IMG/VR virus record: IMGVR_UViG_3300009194_000006 | Coordinates: 44,834-108,833 of that record | Length of the DNA stretch: 64,000 nt | Reading direction: 5' to 3' (one strand) | Source of the DNA: a virus | Shown here: positions 1 through 7,928 of the stretch, piece by piece | How the letters are laid out: each line of letters opens with the position of its first letter | Numbering within the stretch: position 1 is the first letter of the stretch | Position numbers and translations under genes: made by a program | Notes under the pieces: generated by a model | Seen by the model: only the letters and a program-made list of their open reading frames with translations | Told to the model about the DNA's origin: nothing | Databases searched by the model: none

Positions 1-805
1 CCATATATGAAATGATACGATCCCTACTCAAGTCGTTATTATTCATTTGTAACTGATCAATAATAATACACACAAAATACTCGAAGTTATTCATTATATT
101 GATCAGTTCTGCTTTTCTCTTGTCGTCATTGGGCAGAATTTTACCAATAGCATGGTCAATATCAACGTCGTTATCAGTAAAGCGATTTTTGGCTTCAAAA
201 ATATATTTTATAAACATATTCGAAGCACTACTTTTAAACATGTCGCTTTTCTTCTCATGAAATGAAACGTCCTGATATACAAGTTCATCATCTTCAAAGA
301 AGGGATGTTGATACTCAAAGGTACCTGAAAGAATTCGATCATAGATAGACTTTTTGATGACAAAAGGGTGCACCATCATAGGAGTATTTTGAGGTGTGAT
401 AACAGTTTCATCGTTTTCAAATTCAATATCTTCAAGGTAGTTATTATATACATTTCGAACATATAGGTACTGCTCATGCATGTAATGGAAAATGGTATCT
501 ATGTTTAAGTTAGCCTTGGTCATTGGTGTATCAGTGTTGACTATATGTTTTTGGTTTTTAACTACCATAGCATAATCATCCAAGAACTCATTAACATATT
601 CTCTTGTCTTTTCTGGAATGTTAAAAACGCACTGTCCGTAGTCATCATATACTCCATCCATGAGGAATGGAAACAGAAGACTATACTGTGTACAAGCCCC
701 AATCATGTTATATGTATGGTTTTTAACCAAAAAACCAACCTTTACGTCATCGTCGTACTCAATTGGTGTGTTACTTATTGAACATGAAATGCTAAAACTT
801 CCCAT
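1..805 (-). CDS. Hypothetical protein, 3' end outside the window
   Basis: The frame is open from an ATG at 805 through the left edge of the window, so at least 268 residues are encoded and the C-terminus is missing. I do not recognise the family. It is acidic with many Asn, Asp and Tyr residues, with no signal peptide or membrane segment visible. It follows the small gene ending at 814 by 8 nt, so it is probably co-transcribed with the minus-strand accessory block. No catalytic motif stands out. Confidence 0.8.
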   Translation of the reverse strand, partial: MGSFSISCSISNTPIEYDDDVKVGFLVKNHTYNMIGACTQYSLLFPFLMDGVYDDYGQCVFNIPEKTREYVNEFLDDYAMVVKNQKHIVNTDTPMTKANLNIDTIFHYMHEQYLYVRNVYNNYLEDIEFENDETVITPQNTPMMVHPFVIKKSIYDRILSGTFEYQHPFFEDDELVYQDVSFHEKKSDMFKSSASNMFIKYIFEAKNRFTDNDVDIDHAIGKILPNDDKRKAELINIMNNFEYFVCIIIDQLQMNNNDLSRDRIISYM

Positions 806-813
806 AAATTATA

Positions 814-1014
814 TCACTCTTTGTCTGTTTCATTCTTAGGAGAATACAGTCCTTCTTGTAGACGAAGACGTGCATAATCCGAACATATTTTCTTAATTGT
901 GGATGCTTTTACATTACCAATTAGCATAGTATCATCGTCATGTGTGCCTGCACACGACCTTAACATCAACGCAGCATTATAAAGTTCATACGACTCATCA
1001 TCATACTTGTGCAT
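814..1014 (-). CDS. Small hypothetical protein (66 aa)
   Basis: A 66-residue acidic protein starting at an ATG, 3 nt after the stop of the NADAR-like gene. It has a helix-rich core and a charged C-terminus (KNETDKE). No family is recognised. Reality is supported by tight packing between two long frames on the same strand. Confidence 0.65.
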   Translation of the reverse strand: MHKYDDESYELYNAALMLRSCAGTHDDDTMLIGNVKASTIKKICSDYARLRLQEGLYSPKNETDKE

Positions 1015-1017
1015 ATA

Positions 1018-1458
1018 TCAATCCTTCATGTCGTATCGTAATTGTTCTAGGATATCAATTACCCATTCGCCGTTTGCTTCAACTTTCTTTCCATCATACA
1101 CGTAGTAATGAGTGAGGGGGATAGTTATATCATTCCATAATGGTTGATCTTTTAACCATTCTTTATGATCGTATATTTTTCGAACAATCGCTTTTTTAAA
1201 TCTGTTTCGATCAATTTTGGAATTAGCTACAGGTAAGGAACGACCATATCGTTTTGCCTCAATGCCATATAAACTTCTTAACCCTTCGTCATAGGTTTTA
1301 AGCCAATACCAATACCCTTCTAGGGATTCGAAGTCACCATCAGGGGTTTTAACGGGCGTATGTGCAAAATTAGAAAGGAACCTTCCCAACTCTGTTCTAC
1401 CCCTTGAATACACGTTTATATGAGTGTATCCATCATCTTCGGGATTAACCTCTAACAT
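1018..1458 (-). CDS. NADAR-like domain protein
   Basis: A 146-residue protein. The ATG at 1458 is chosen because an upstream GTG at 1551 would lie deep inside the preceding gene; from 1458 the overlap is only 14 nt. The signature LGRFLSNFAHTP, then DG-FESLEGYWYWL, then YGRSLPVANSKID, matches the NADAR/YbiA family pattern (L-SNF, then E-yW with an invariant Glu). Family knowledge: NADAR enzymes cleave N-glycosidic bonds, and some remove ADP-ribose from guanine bases, reversing DarT-type DNA modification. A counter-defence role here is inference. It sits in an overlapping chain with the TerD-like gene. Confidence 0.6.
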   Translation of the reverse strand: MLEVNPEDDGYTHINVYSRGRTELGRFLSNFAHTPVKTPDGDFESLEGYWYWLKTYDEGLRSLYGIEAKRYGRSLPVANSKIDRNRFKKAIVRKIYDHKEWLKDQPLWNDITIPLTHYYVYDGKKVEANGEWVIDILEQLRYDMKD

Positions 1459-1780
1459 AGTAATGATACACCGTACTCCATCGATTTGACATACCCATGT
1501 TATAGATAATTTCTTCAGCAAGTTTTTCAGGTACTTTATTACGCTGTACACATTCTAGATTACATAGCTTTTCAATAATTTCGTTTTTTGAGAATGTGTT
1601 ACCCACTTCAAGAAGAATGGCAAATTTTTCAAACACATCATGTATTTCATTAAATTCTTCTTGGCTGATATTGTTATCATGTATGGTTCGGATAATAGGC
1701 ATGTTACTATCCGAAACCAGCAAGTCCACCGTATGTTCAAGTTTTGCAATTTTATCTTTAAGTTCTTCGATCTCGTTCAT
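1445..1780 (-). CDS. Hypothetical protein with N-terminal coiled coil (111 aa)
   Basis: The start is the ATG at 1780, which forms an ATGA overlap with the stop of the TerD-like gene; an in-frame GTG at 1789 is less likely. The first ~25 residues (EIEELKDKIAKLEHTVDLL) form a leucine-heptad coiled coil, followed by a helical domain. No enzyme motif is visible. Stop-start overlap with both neighbours suggests translational coupling in a TerD-coiled coil-NADAR operon. Confidence 0.75.
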   Translation of the reverse strand: MNEIEELKDKIAKLEHTVDLLVSDSNMPIIRTIHDNNISQEEFNEIHDVFEKFAILLEVGNTFSKNEIIEKLCNLECVQRNKVPEKLAEEIIYNMGMSNRWSTVYHYYVRG

Positions 1781-3996
1781 ACCATCCACTTTTTGTTAAA
1801 GTCTTCAATATCCTGTGTTACAGAATTGTCGATAACAACGTCCGCATCTTCAGGTGTATCTGCGATTTTCATGTTGTTAGCTTTCGCCAAAATTTCAAAG
1901 TAATCCCACATTTTCATATGGGCTTTGTTCACATTCAAAATATGTTTGATCTGAATGTCAATACTTTTTGAGCGTGACGACAAATTAGAACTAGTAATGT
2001 TATGTTCCGGCATGTCTGCCCAATACATCACATTTCTATCGATATCATAGATAGTACACAAAACGGCTCTAGCATTACATGTCAAGTCAAAGCGGTCAGT
2101 GATGGTCTTAGGATCATATACCTTATTATCACCTTTGCTATTATTACACATAAAGCCTGTATAAGCTTCAAATTCATCCAGCTTCTGAGACGAAAAAACG
2201 TTAACATAGGTCACTACGTATTTTGCACCATTGTTCGAACGCTTAAGCTTGTCAATGTCTACATCCACGAACTCACTAGCACCATTTGGCGCACTAGTTA
2301 TATCGCCTGAATGAGTAGAATACTTCCCATGTGTAGAGTAGTATGAACACTCTTCGACGTATCCAAGTCCTTCATCATAGATTTTAATAGACAGATCTAA
2401 ATCTACGCAACCCGATATATCGTTTTCTTTCCAGTATGTGAAAAAACGAATGTAACCAGTATCATCAAGATTAATACTTGACCCACGCTCAGCTTTAAAC
2501 ATACTGTCCTTCATTGAACGAAGCTTCAATGGCATAATTCGATTTTTCAGCACTGGATCGATATAAATGGTTTTACCACTAATATCATTGTTCTTTAGTT
2601 TATTAGCGATGACGTTATCAATACTTGCGATGATTTTCTCACAATTCTCGTCTGAAATATCTTCACGGGTTTCTTCAATAAGATTCAAGAATCCATTTAC
2701 GTTAATGTATACGCGTTCGGATTCATAGTGATGAATCCGCATACTGAAGTTATCTCGTGCGGAGATCAACACTCGCATTGAGGCGTCATGTCCACAAGTT
2801 TCGAACTTTGATAGAATAGTTTCAATGGATTCAGGAAACTTTCGACAGATACTATCCAAGTTTCTTACAAAAATACCCGGACGAGATACCACAAGATCCA
2901 ACACCTTCGAAAGATCCTTATCTTCAATAAGTGCTTTCTGTAATTTACCATCAAACGTCTTGATAGTGTTTGCATGGTTCAATACAGTATCAACAGCCTT
3001 AAATGCATTCGGGTATTTCTTTCGAAACGTACCGAAGTGTACAGACATATTCAAGGCAACCCATTTTTCACGCTTCTTAACCATATCTTCGTATGGGTTG
3101 CTGATATGGTTAAGGCTTTTTGCAACAAACTTACGGCACTTGTTATTAAGTTTAAATTTACCATCGGGATTGTCTGATAATTGATTCAGTTGTTCCGCAA
3201 TGCGCATCACATCATTTGCAGTTTTGATAAAACCTTTAGTCATATCATAAACTTCATTGTATGCACGAGTTTTTAGAAGCTCATTGACAACGATTGATAC
3301 AGTTTCCTTGAAGGGAATTTCGCCTGAAAAAACATAGCTTGTTTCTTCTTCATCCATCTCTACTAAAGCGTTTTTAAAAAACTCGATCTGAAGAAGAGTC
3401 ATGCCATTACGAGATTCCACACAACTCTTTACGAGTTCTACGATATCAGAACGATTAAACAAATTAATAGCTTTAGGTGTGTGATTAATACGCGAACAAT
3501 CAACACTTTCAAGCAAATCTACTTCACTAACATCACCTGCACACTGAGGACATTGGCCTTCTGACATGTATCCGACGACAACATGACCACATGGATACGT
3601 GTCATGATCGGTCAACACATCCATATCACCAGAAGTACTGTTGAGCAGATCTAGTAGACGAGCATTGATTGACTTTGAATTTCCATGCACCAATGTACTC
3701 TGTGGTACTGAATTCGGAAAGTTTCTGTATAGTGGACGCATCCTAACATTAACACCCACCATGTCTGATAGTGTTTCGAATGTATTGTCTACCAATGATT
3801 TAAATTCATTCTCAGGTAGTGTTTTAATGGCGCTTCTTGCTTCTTCTGACAAATAAAAGCCCATCAGAATAAGCTCATGATTGAATGCATCAATCAGTGT
3901 GTCGTCGATATGACACACTGGATCGGTACCATCAATGTAAATGTTTTGATTGCTTCTGAGTGCAATCCAAATAAAAGTTTTATTTGTCACGTTCAT
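1777..3996 (-). CDS. Large protein with RING-like zinc site and C-terminal TerD-like domain
   Basis: 739 residues. Near residues 136-152 there is a compact C-G-H ... C-P-Q-C cluster (C136, H138, C149, C152) typical of a RING-like zinc knuckle. Residues ~480-700 resemble TerD: VDLDLS at 531-536, HSGDI at 562-566, then an acidic VDVDIDKL strand and an aromatic-rich end. TerD-family proteins bind calcium and occur in tellurite/stress-response operons. The RING-like plus TerD combination recalls bacterial proteins of the MXAN_6230/SCO0854 type, from memory and not searched. The gene overlaps the HD gene by 4 nt (ATGA). The role in the phage is unknown; modulation of host stress or defence is a guess. 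Confidence 0.6.
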   Translation of the reverse strand: MNVTNKTFIWIALRSNQNIYIDGTDPVCHIDDTLIDAFNHELILMGFYLSEEARSAIKTLPENEFKSLVDNTFETLSDMVGVNVRMRPLYRNFPNSVPQSTLVHGNSKSINARLLDLLNSTSGDMDVLTDHDTYPCGHVVVGYMSEGQCPQCAGDVSEVDLLESVDCSRINHTPKAINLFNRSDIVELVKSCVESRNGMTLLQIEFFKNALVEMDEEETSYVFSGEIPFKETVSIVVNELLKTRAYNEVYDMTKGFIKTANDVMRIAEQLNQLSDNPDGKFKLNNKCRKFVAKSLNHISNPYEDMVKKREKWVALNMSVHFGTFRKKYPNAFKAVDTVLNHANTIKTFDGKLQKALIEDKDLSKVLDLVVSRPGIFVRNLDSICRKFPESIETILSKFETCGHDASMRVLISARDNFSMRIHHYESERVYINVNGFLNLIEETREDISDENCEKIIASIDNVIANKLKNNDISGKTIYIDPVLKNRIMPLKLRSMKDSMFKAERGSSINLDDTGYIRFFTYWKENDISGCVDLDLSIKIYDEGLGYVEECSYYSTHGKYSTHSGDITSAPNGASEFVDVDIDKLKRSNNGAKYVVTYVNVFSSQKLDEFEAYTGFMCNNSKGDNKVYDPKTITDRFDLTCNARAVLCTIYDIDRNVMYWADMPEHNITSSNLSSRSKSIDIQIKHILNVNKAHMKMWDYFEILAKANNMKIADTPEDADVVIDNSVTQDIEDFNKKWMV

Positions 3997-4481
3997 ACAT
4001 TTTCACCATTAGTATATTCGTACTCACTCATCTTATCAGTAAGGAACATATAAGAGCGTTGATATTTAATCATGCGCTTAACGTCCTTATCACTAATACC
4101 TTTGAGGCGTGAGATATTGGAATTATCTTTCAAATCTGCAATTTTAACTTTAATACAGTCAGGATTACTCTTTACACCAAGAATGTACTTAATGTAACTA
4201 TCATCAGCATCGTGTGTCAGAAGTTTGAGAGCATCAATCACCCGTGGTGAGAACCCCATATTAATTAAATCTTTCAATGTAATATCAGTATCCTCAACCA
4301 CATCATGAAGAACCGCAATCTGTTGAAGCTCCGGGTCATCATCAGGCATAGCTGACATAACACGAATAAGGTGTAGAGTATAAGGCTTACCACCCTTATC
4401 AAGTACGCCATTGAATTTTTCAGCGGCGAGGGCAATTGCTTTTGATAACATTTCCCACTGATTATGAACACTATGAGACAT
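3993..4481 (-). CDS. HD-domain hydrolase, Mesh1/SpoT-like (p)ppGpp hydrolase
   Basis: 162 residues from the ATG at 4481, preceded by AAAGGAAA at good spacing; a TTG two codons upstream is rejected. The order H37, H59-D60, E63-D64 and D116 (in KIADLKDN) reproduces the metal and catalytic layout of the Mesh1/SpoT hydrolase half: HLIRV, LHDVVEDTD, KxADxKDN. The length fits a stand-alone small alarmone hydrolase of ~160-200 aa. The expected reaction is Mn-dependent removal of the 3' pyrophosphate of (p)ppGpp, which would blunt a host stringent response. Other nucleotide substrates are possible. A strong sigma70-like promoter lies immediately upstream. Confidence 0.75.
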   Translation of the reverse strand: MSHSVHNQWEMLSKAIALAAEKFNGVLDKGGKPYTLHLIRVMSAMPDDDPELQQIAVLHDVVEDTDITLKDLINMGFSPRVIDALKLLTHDADDSYIKYILGVKSNPDCIKVKIADLKDNSNISRLKGISDKDVKRMIKYQRSYMFLTDKMSEYEYTNGENV

Positions 4482-4514
4482 ATTCAATTTCCTTTATGTT
4501 TTAGACTATATCTT

Positions 4515-4543
4515 ACTATACCATTTGAAGACAAGAGTTTCAA
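4515..4543 (-). promoter_or_regulatory. Sigma70-like promoter upstream of the HD hydrolase gene
   Basis: On the minus strand, TTGAAA (4538-4543) and TATAGT (4515-4520) are separated by exactly 17 nt, with TGG before the -10 making it an extended -10 element. It overlaps the 3' end of the rhomboid gene and would fire into the HD-TerD-NADAR operon. Confidence 0.65.
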
Positions 4544-5220
4544 GCCTTACCATGGCGTTCCCGCCAACTTTCTACAACATCGCGATTATTTTTCTTACGT
4601 AAATAAAGCTTGGTCCGAATCTTTTTATCAAGATAAAGATATAGATATAATGCTGCACCAACCATAGCACCTATGATATGCGTGATAATACTGACATTCA
4701 ACGGCAACAATAACAGAACTACGTGCATAACGACAAGATAAATGGCGAGACCTTTATATCCACGAACTTTATTAAGGATACCAAAAGTTATATACGCCAT
4801 TACGACACCAGAATATCCAACAACAGGTTGTGTTGAAAGTAGAGTCACAAGGGGTCCAATGACGAAGGCTGAGCCAATGTACAAAAACCACAAAACCCAT
4901 TGCTTCGTGTGGAATTTATACCGAAGCTCATTGGTTACAATAAAGAAGCAAAGCATGTTCATAACAAAATGAACAACGCCTGCATGTACAAAATTACCCA
5001 CAAACCATGATATTTCAGTCATACCAGCGGGATTATTCATTGCAAGCATCGGTATTAGGTTCGGATTAACCAATGTAGCAATAAGGAAGATTGTATTAAT
5101 CGCCAATGCTATAATTACTGGCCAATTGTACGTACTGAATTTGTGATAGTACGGTTTTTTAAGTCGTATCTTATAGCTTTTTTTACTATTCGTTCCAATA
5201 TCATACATTGTATTCACCAT
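4540..5220 (-). CDS. Rhomboid family intramembrane serine protease
   Basis: 226 residues with about six hydrophobic helices after a basic N-terminal tail. All rhomboid hallmarks are visible: H79-x4-H84-x3-N88 in the second helix (GlpG H145/H150/N154), the catalytic serine S137 in GYSG, and the partner histidine H181 in THIIGAMVG with its helix-packing glycines. Rhomboids cleave transmembrane segments of membrane proteins, so this would act in the host inner membrane. The catalytic dyad looks intact, so it is probably active. It overlaps the upstream SLOG gene by 7 nt. The substrate is unknown. Few phages are known to me to carry one. Confidence 0.88.
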   Translation of the reverse strand: MVNTMYDIGTNSKKSYKIRLKKPYYHKFSTYNWPVIIALAINTIFLIATLVNPNLIPMLAMNNPAGMTEISWFVGNFVHAGVVHFVMNMLCFFIVTNELRYKFHTKQWVLWFLYIGSAFVIGPLVTLLSTQPVVGYSGVVMAYITFGILNKVRGYKGLAIYLVVMHVVLLLLPLNVSIITHIIGAMVGAALYLYLYLDKKIRTKLYLRKKNNRDVVESWRERHGKA

Positions 5221-5732
5221 AAATTAAAGAGTTCATGAACCATGTCCATGTGTTTTTCGTTGTACAAATTCAAAACTGGTATTTCAAAGATAGATGCTAT
5301 TCTAATTGCTGTTGCTGTTCCACCTGTTTTATTAGTGCAGGTTTCTTGATTATATGCACCATCTGGTGTCCAACATATTACCACGTCTGATCTATTACTT
5401 TCAAGCAATTCTACACCGAATACTTGAAAGACGTTTCGAGTATGTAGCAATTTAGCACCGTGCGACAATCTATTAAATGCAGGATGGACAGTACTAATGA
5501 TACTTTCCGCCGCTTTAACCAATGTTGGATTAATTGAGCTTAATGGTATACCATGGGATGAAAAATTGCGCCAAGGTAGATATATTTCCAAGTTATTAGT
5601 AGTCTGCTCGAAAGCAGTATCACAACCACTAGCACCACCGCTACGTACCACATGATCTTGTAAAGGCAAGGTCGTTATAAAGTCATATATTTCTCTCGGT
5701 ACTTTACGGCTTCCAATGCCTGTTATTATCAT
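5214..5732 (-). CDS. SLOG/DprA-like Rossmann protein
   Basis: 172 residues. It begins with the strand-glycine motif ITGIGSRKVP and continues with VVRSGGASGCDTAFE and EIYLPW. This matches the SLOG superfamily (DprA, LOG, YpsA), whose S/GG-ASG-D loop binds nucleotides or nucleic acids. Later, VVICWTPDG and TGGTATAIRIA complete a typical YpsA-like fold. It shares an ATGA overlap with the upstream 101-aa gene and a 7-nt overlap with the rhomboid gene. Some SLOG domains sense nucleotide signals in anti-phage systems, so a decoy or signal-binding role is conceivable but unproven. Confidence 0.75.
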   Translation of the reverse strand: MIITGIGSRKVPREIYDFITTLPLQDHVVRSGGASGCDTAFEQTTNNLEIYLPWRNFSSHGIPLSSINPTLVKAAESIISTVHPAFNRLSHGAKLLHTRNVFQVFGVELLESNRSDVVICWTPDGAYNQETCTNKTGGTATAIRIASIFEIPVLNLYNEKHMDMVHELFNLW

Positions 5733-6034
5733 TGATAGTATACTTCCTTAGAAACGAAAATCTTAAAATTACAATTACGAACCATGATTCCATCTTTTAG
5801 ATCGGCCCGTTCTAAATAATTTTTTAAATTTTCATCACTACAATGCGATACCGTGAAGAACTCTTCGCCGTTTTCTTCAATTTCATCAATATTATTATCA
5901 ATGTCATTATAGAGAAGATATTTCATAGACTCGGCATCTTCGTTAGATTTGAAAATACCAATGCAATAAAATAATACATCATCGTCAGTATCTTCGATGA
6001 CATACACACCCCATACATTTCTAAAGCTAACCAT
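5729..6034 (-). CDS. Hypothetical acidic protein (101 aa)
   Basis: 101 residues, rich in Asp and Glu, with alternating strands and helices that suggest a small alpha/beta fold. No motif is recognised. It is coupled to the SLOG gene by an ATGA overlap and lies 12 nt after the 270-residue gene. Confidence 0.75.
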   Translation of the reverse strand: MVSFRNVWGVYVIEDTDDDVLFYCIGIFKSNEDAESMKYLLYNDIDNNIDEIEENGEEFFTVSHCSDENLKNYLERADLKDGIMVRNCNFKIFVSKEVYYQ

Positions 6035-6046
6035 ATTGTATTATCC

Positions 6047-6859
6047 TCATGTCCATAACGATGTACGAATATTAAGAAGCCGTCTTAACATTTTTTCATC
6101 GTCCTTCTCAAACTCATCTTCAAGATTATTCATTCGATCTAAACTTTCATGCAACTTCTTGTAATCATCTGGGTGATCTAGTGCAAATCTTGCATCTAGT
6201 ATCAGCGCCCCTGAATACTTTTTATTATATGTAACCCATGGTTCTTGGGACATATCTAATCGCTCTGACTCAGCTACGTCTTCCCTTTCATCTAGAATCT
6301 CAGTATACCACATATACAATGCAAACAGTTCCGTATAAAAATCTTTGTTTTCATCATCATCATTAGTGCGCTCTATGATATGGTGTAAGCCCAGTTCCTT
6401 TGAGCGAAAGAATGCTTCTGCTATACCAAATACATCAAAATTATTATTCAACCATAGTCGCTTTTTGTATGCCTCATACAATGGATGGTCCTTGTCCATT
6501 GAAATAAATTCCAACCAAGCCAACTCTATTTCAACATAATCAACGACTAAAGCAAACATGGCATGTAGCATTCTCACATCTGCATCATAGTATCCGGGCG
6601 GTAAGGTAGTTTTCACAACATGCAAACGTTGTGTTGTACGATACCTAACCCAATCCTTGACCTTATCTAAATGAGGTTTTATACATGCATGATAGTCCCT
6701 AGCAAAAAACATATCATAAAGGTACGATATTCTATTTGGAATTATACGAAATAGTACAAACCTGAATTTATGATCCTTTTTATATTCATGCAAACTACTG
6801 TACTCGGGCTCAAGTTTCCTTAAGCCCTTAAGTACTAGCTTACTAATTTCTTCAATCAT
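6047..6859 (-). CDS. Hypothetical helical protein (270 aa)
   Basis: 270 residues, strongly helical and rich in Trp, Tyr and Arg. A conserved-looking core near residues 85-115 reads LPPGYYDADVRMLHA followed by FALVVDYVEIE. I recall similar proteins of unknown function in other large phages but cannot name a family. It overlaps thg1 by 8 nt. No membrane segment or nucleotide-binding loop is evident. Confidence 0.75.
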   Translation of the reverse strand: MIEEISKLVLKGLRKLEPEYSSLHEYKKDHKFRFVLFRIIPNRISYLYDMFFARDYHACIKPHLDKVKDWVRYRTTQRLHVVKTTLPPGYYDADVRMLHAMFALVVDYVEIELAWLEFISMDKDHPLYEAYKKRLWLNNNFDVFGIAEAFFRSKELGLHHIIERTNDDDENKDFYTELFALYMWYTEILDEREDVAESERLDMSQEPWVTYNKKYSGALILDARFALDHPDDYKKLHESLDRMNNLEDEFEKDDEKMLRRLLNIRTSLWT

Positions 6860-7640
6860 GATCTACCAGCCTACTACCTAACGAAAGATTTTTGATTTCA
6901 TTAAACGACAAGTTTTTAAATGCATTACATTTAATCTTGTGTCGTGTATATTCACGCGATTGAGGCTTTTTACCATCTGGGATTTTTGCCCAAATATGAT
7001 CAGGAATCACATTATTTTCAAGACGCTTATATACATAAACACCATATTTGAAATCGTCTGGAAATTCATCCCAAACAACAGCACACTGATCTTCGAGCAT
7101 TTCGATAACATCTTCCCGACTTCTCTTATGCATCTGCTTTTTATTCAGGAAGTGATGACCGACCATAGATACCGAGTTACGAACACAATCATGCTGACGC
7201 CATAGAATAGAATTAACGGCTTCGTTATAATCAGGGACGTTGAATACTCTGGCATCAAAGTGTGGTACACTTTTTGAAACATGCTCTGGCCATACTTTCA
7301 TAGCTTCAATAACAAATTTCGATGTAGCTGTCGCTGATAAAACACTGACCAACTTCTGAATCTTAGCATCGAAAAATAGGTCTGGCTTAGGCACAATAAT
7401 TGAAATCTCATCACTTTGGGTATATGCCAAGCATCCATCACATTCCTTCATGACATGTTCGGCGGTTCGGGTCATAACATGTCTAAAGTCTTCGTCATAC
7501 GGACGTTTAAAGTTTCGGGTGAAGTTACTAAACCCGCGTCCATCTAAACGAACAATGACTGGAAGATTTTTATCGAGCCGTTGTTCAGTTTGCTTCTTTT
7601 CGTACATTTTCATACGCTTAGCAAAATCGGTATTGTCCAT
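6852..7640 (-). CDS. thg1: tRNA-His guanylyltransferase-like protein (Thg1/TLP)
   Basis: 262 residues. The N-terminal RLDGRGFSNFT (D33-G34) and YTQSDEIS (D77-E78) carry the metal-binding carboxylates of the Thg1 palm domain. Family knowledge: Thg1 adds a 5' G to tRNA-His by 3'-5' polymerisation, while Thg1-like proteins repair 5'-truncated tRNAs. In bacteria the -1 G of tRNA-His is genome-encoded, so a tRNA-repair role is the more likely one; repairing tRNAs cut by anti-phage nucleases is an inference. It is followed by the 270-aa gene with an 8-nt overlap. The length is typical. Confidence 0.85.
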   Translation of the reverse strand: MDNTDFAKRMKMYEKKQTEQRLDKNLPVIVRLDGRGFSNFTRNFKRPYDEDFRHVMTRTAEHVMKECDGCLAYTQSDEISIIVPKPDLFFDAKIQKLVSVLSATATSKFVIEAMKVWPEHVSKSVPHFDARVFNVPDYNEAVNSILWRQHDCVRNSVSMVGHHFLNKKQMHKRSREDVIEMLEDQCAVVWDEFPDDFKYGVYVYKRLENNVIPDHIWAKIPDGKKPQSREYTRHKIKCNAFKNLSFNEIKNLSLGSRLVDHD

Positions 7641-7664
7641 TGCACTGTCCTTTTATATTATTCA

Positions 7665-7889
7665 TTAACCAAAGTTGATGTATGATGCTCGACTTAGGAT
7701 ATAGTCAATGACACCTTCATTGACGTATGCAAGAACACGTTCACCGTTAATGGTCTTGCACTGATAGTTCTCGTTGTCGATGACATGAACAACATTCTCG
7801 GCAAATTCAACTTCAATTCTTTTACCATGCAGGCTTCCACCTACAACATTAACTTCATCATTAGACACTACAGTTTTAATATCTGACAT
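7665..7889 (-). CDS. Small hypothetical protein (74 aa)
   Basis: 74 residues, predicted mostly beta (VNVVGGSLHGKRIEVEF, VVHVIDNENYQC), resembling a small barrel. No family is assigned. It lies just downstream of an extended -10 promoter candidate at 7916 and 24 nt upstream of thg1. Confidence 0.7.
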   Translation of the reverse strand: MSDIKTVVSNDEVNVVGGSLHGKRIEVEFAENVVHVIDNENYQCKTINGERVLAYVNEGVIDYILSRASYINFG

Positions 7890-7915
7890 AATGCTTCCTC
7901 ATTCGTGTTTGTTCT

Positions 7916-7924
7916 AGTATACCA
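7916..7924 (-). promoter_or_regulatory. Extended -10 promoter candidate
   Basis: The minus-strand reading is TGGTATACT, matching the extended -10 pattern seen before the HD gene and at 11300. No good -35 is found at 17 nt, so the call rests on the extended -10 and its placement in the 39-nt gap upstream of the 74-aa gene. Confidence 0.4.
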
Positions 7925-7928
7925 AAAA

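Noticed and set aside
1555-1749. Alternative minus-strand frame within the coiled-coil gene
   Set aside because: The 111-aa frame has ATGA coupling to its upstream neighbour; this one has no coupling.
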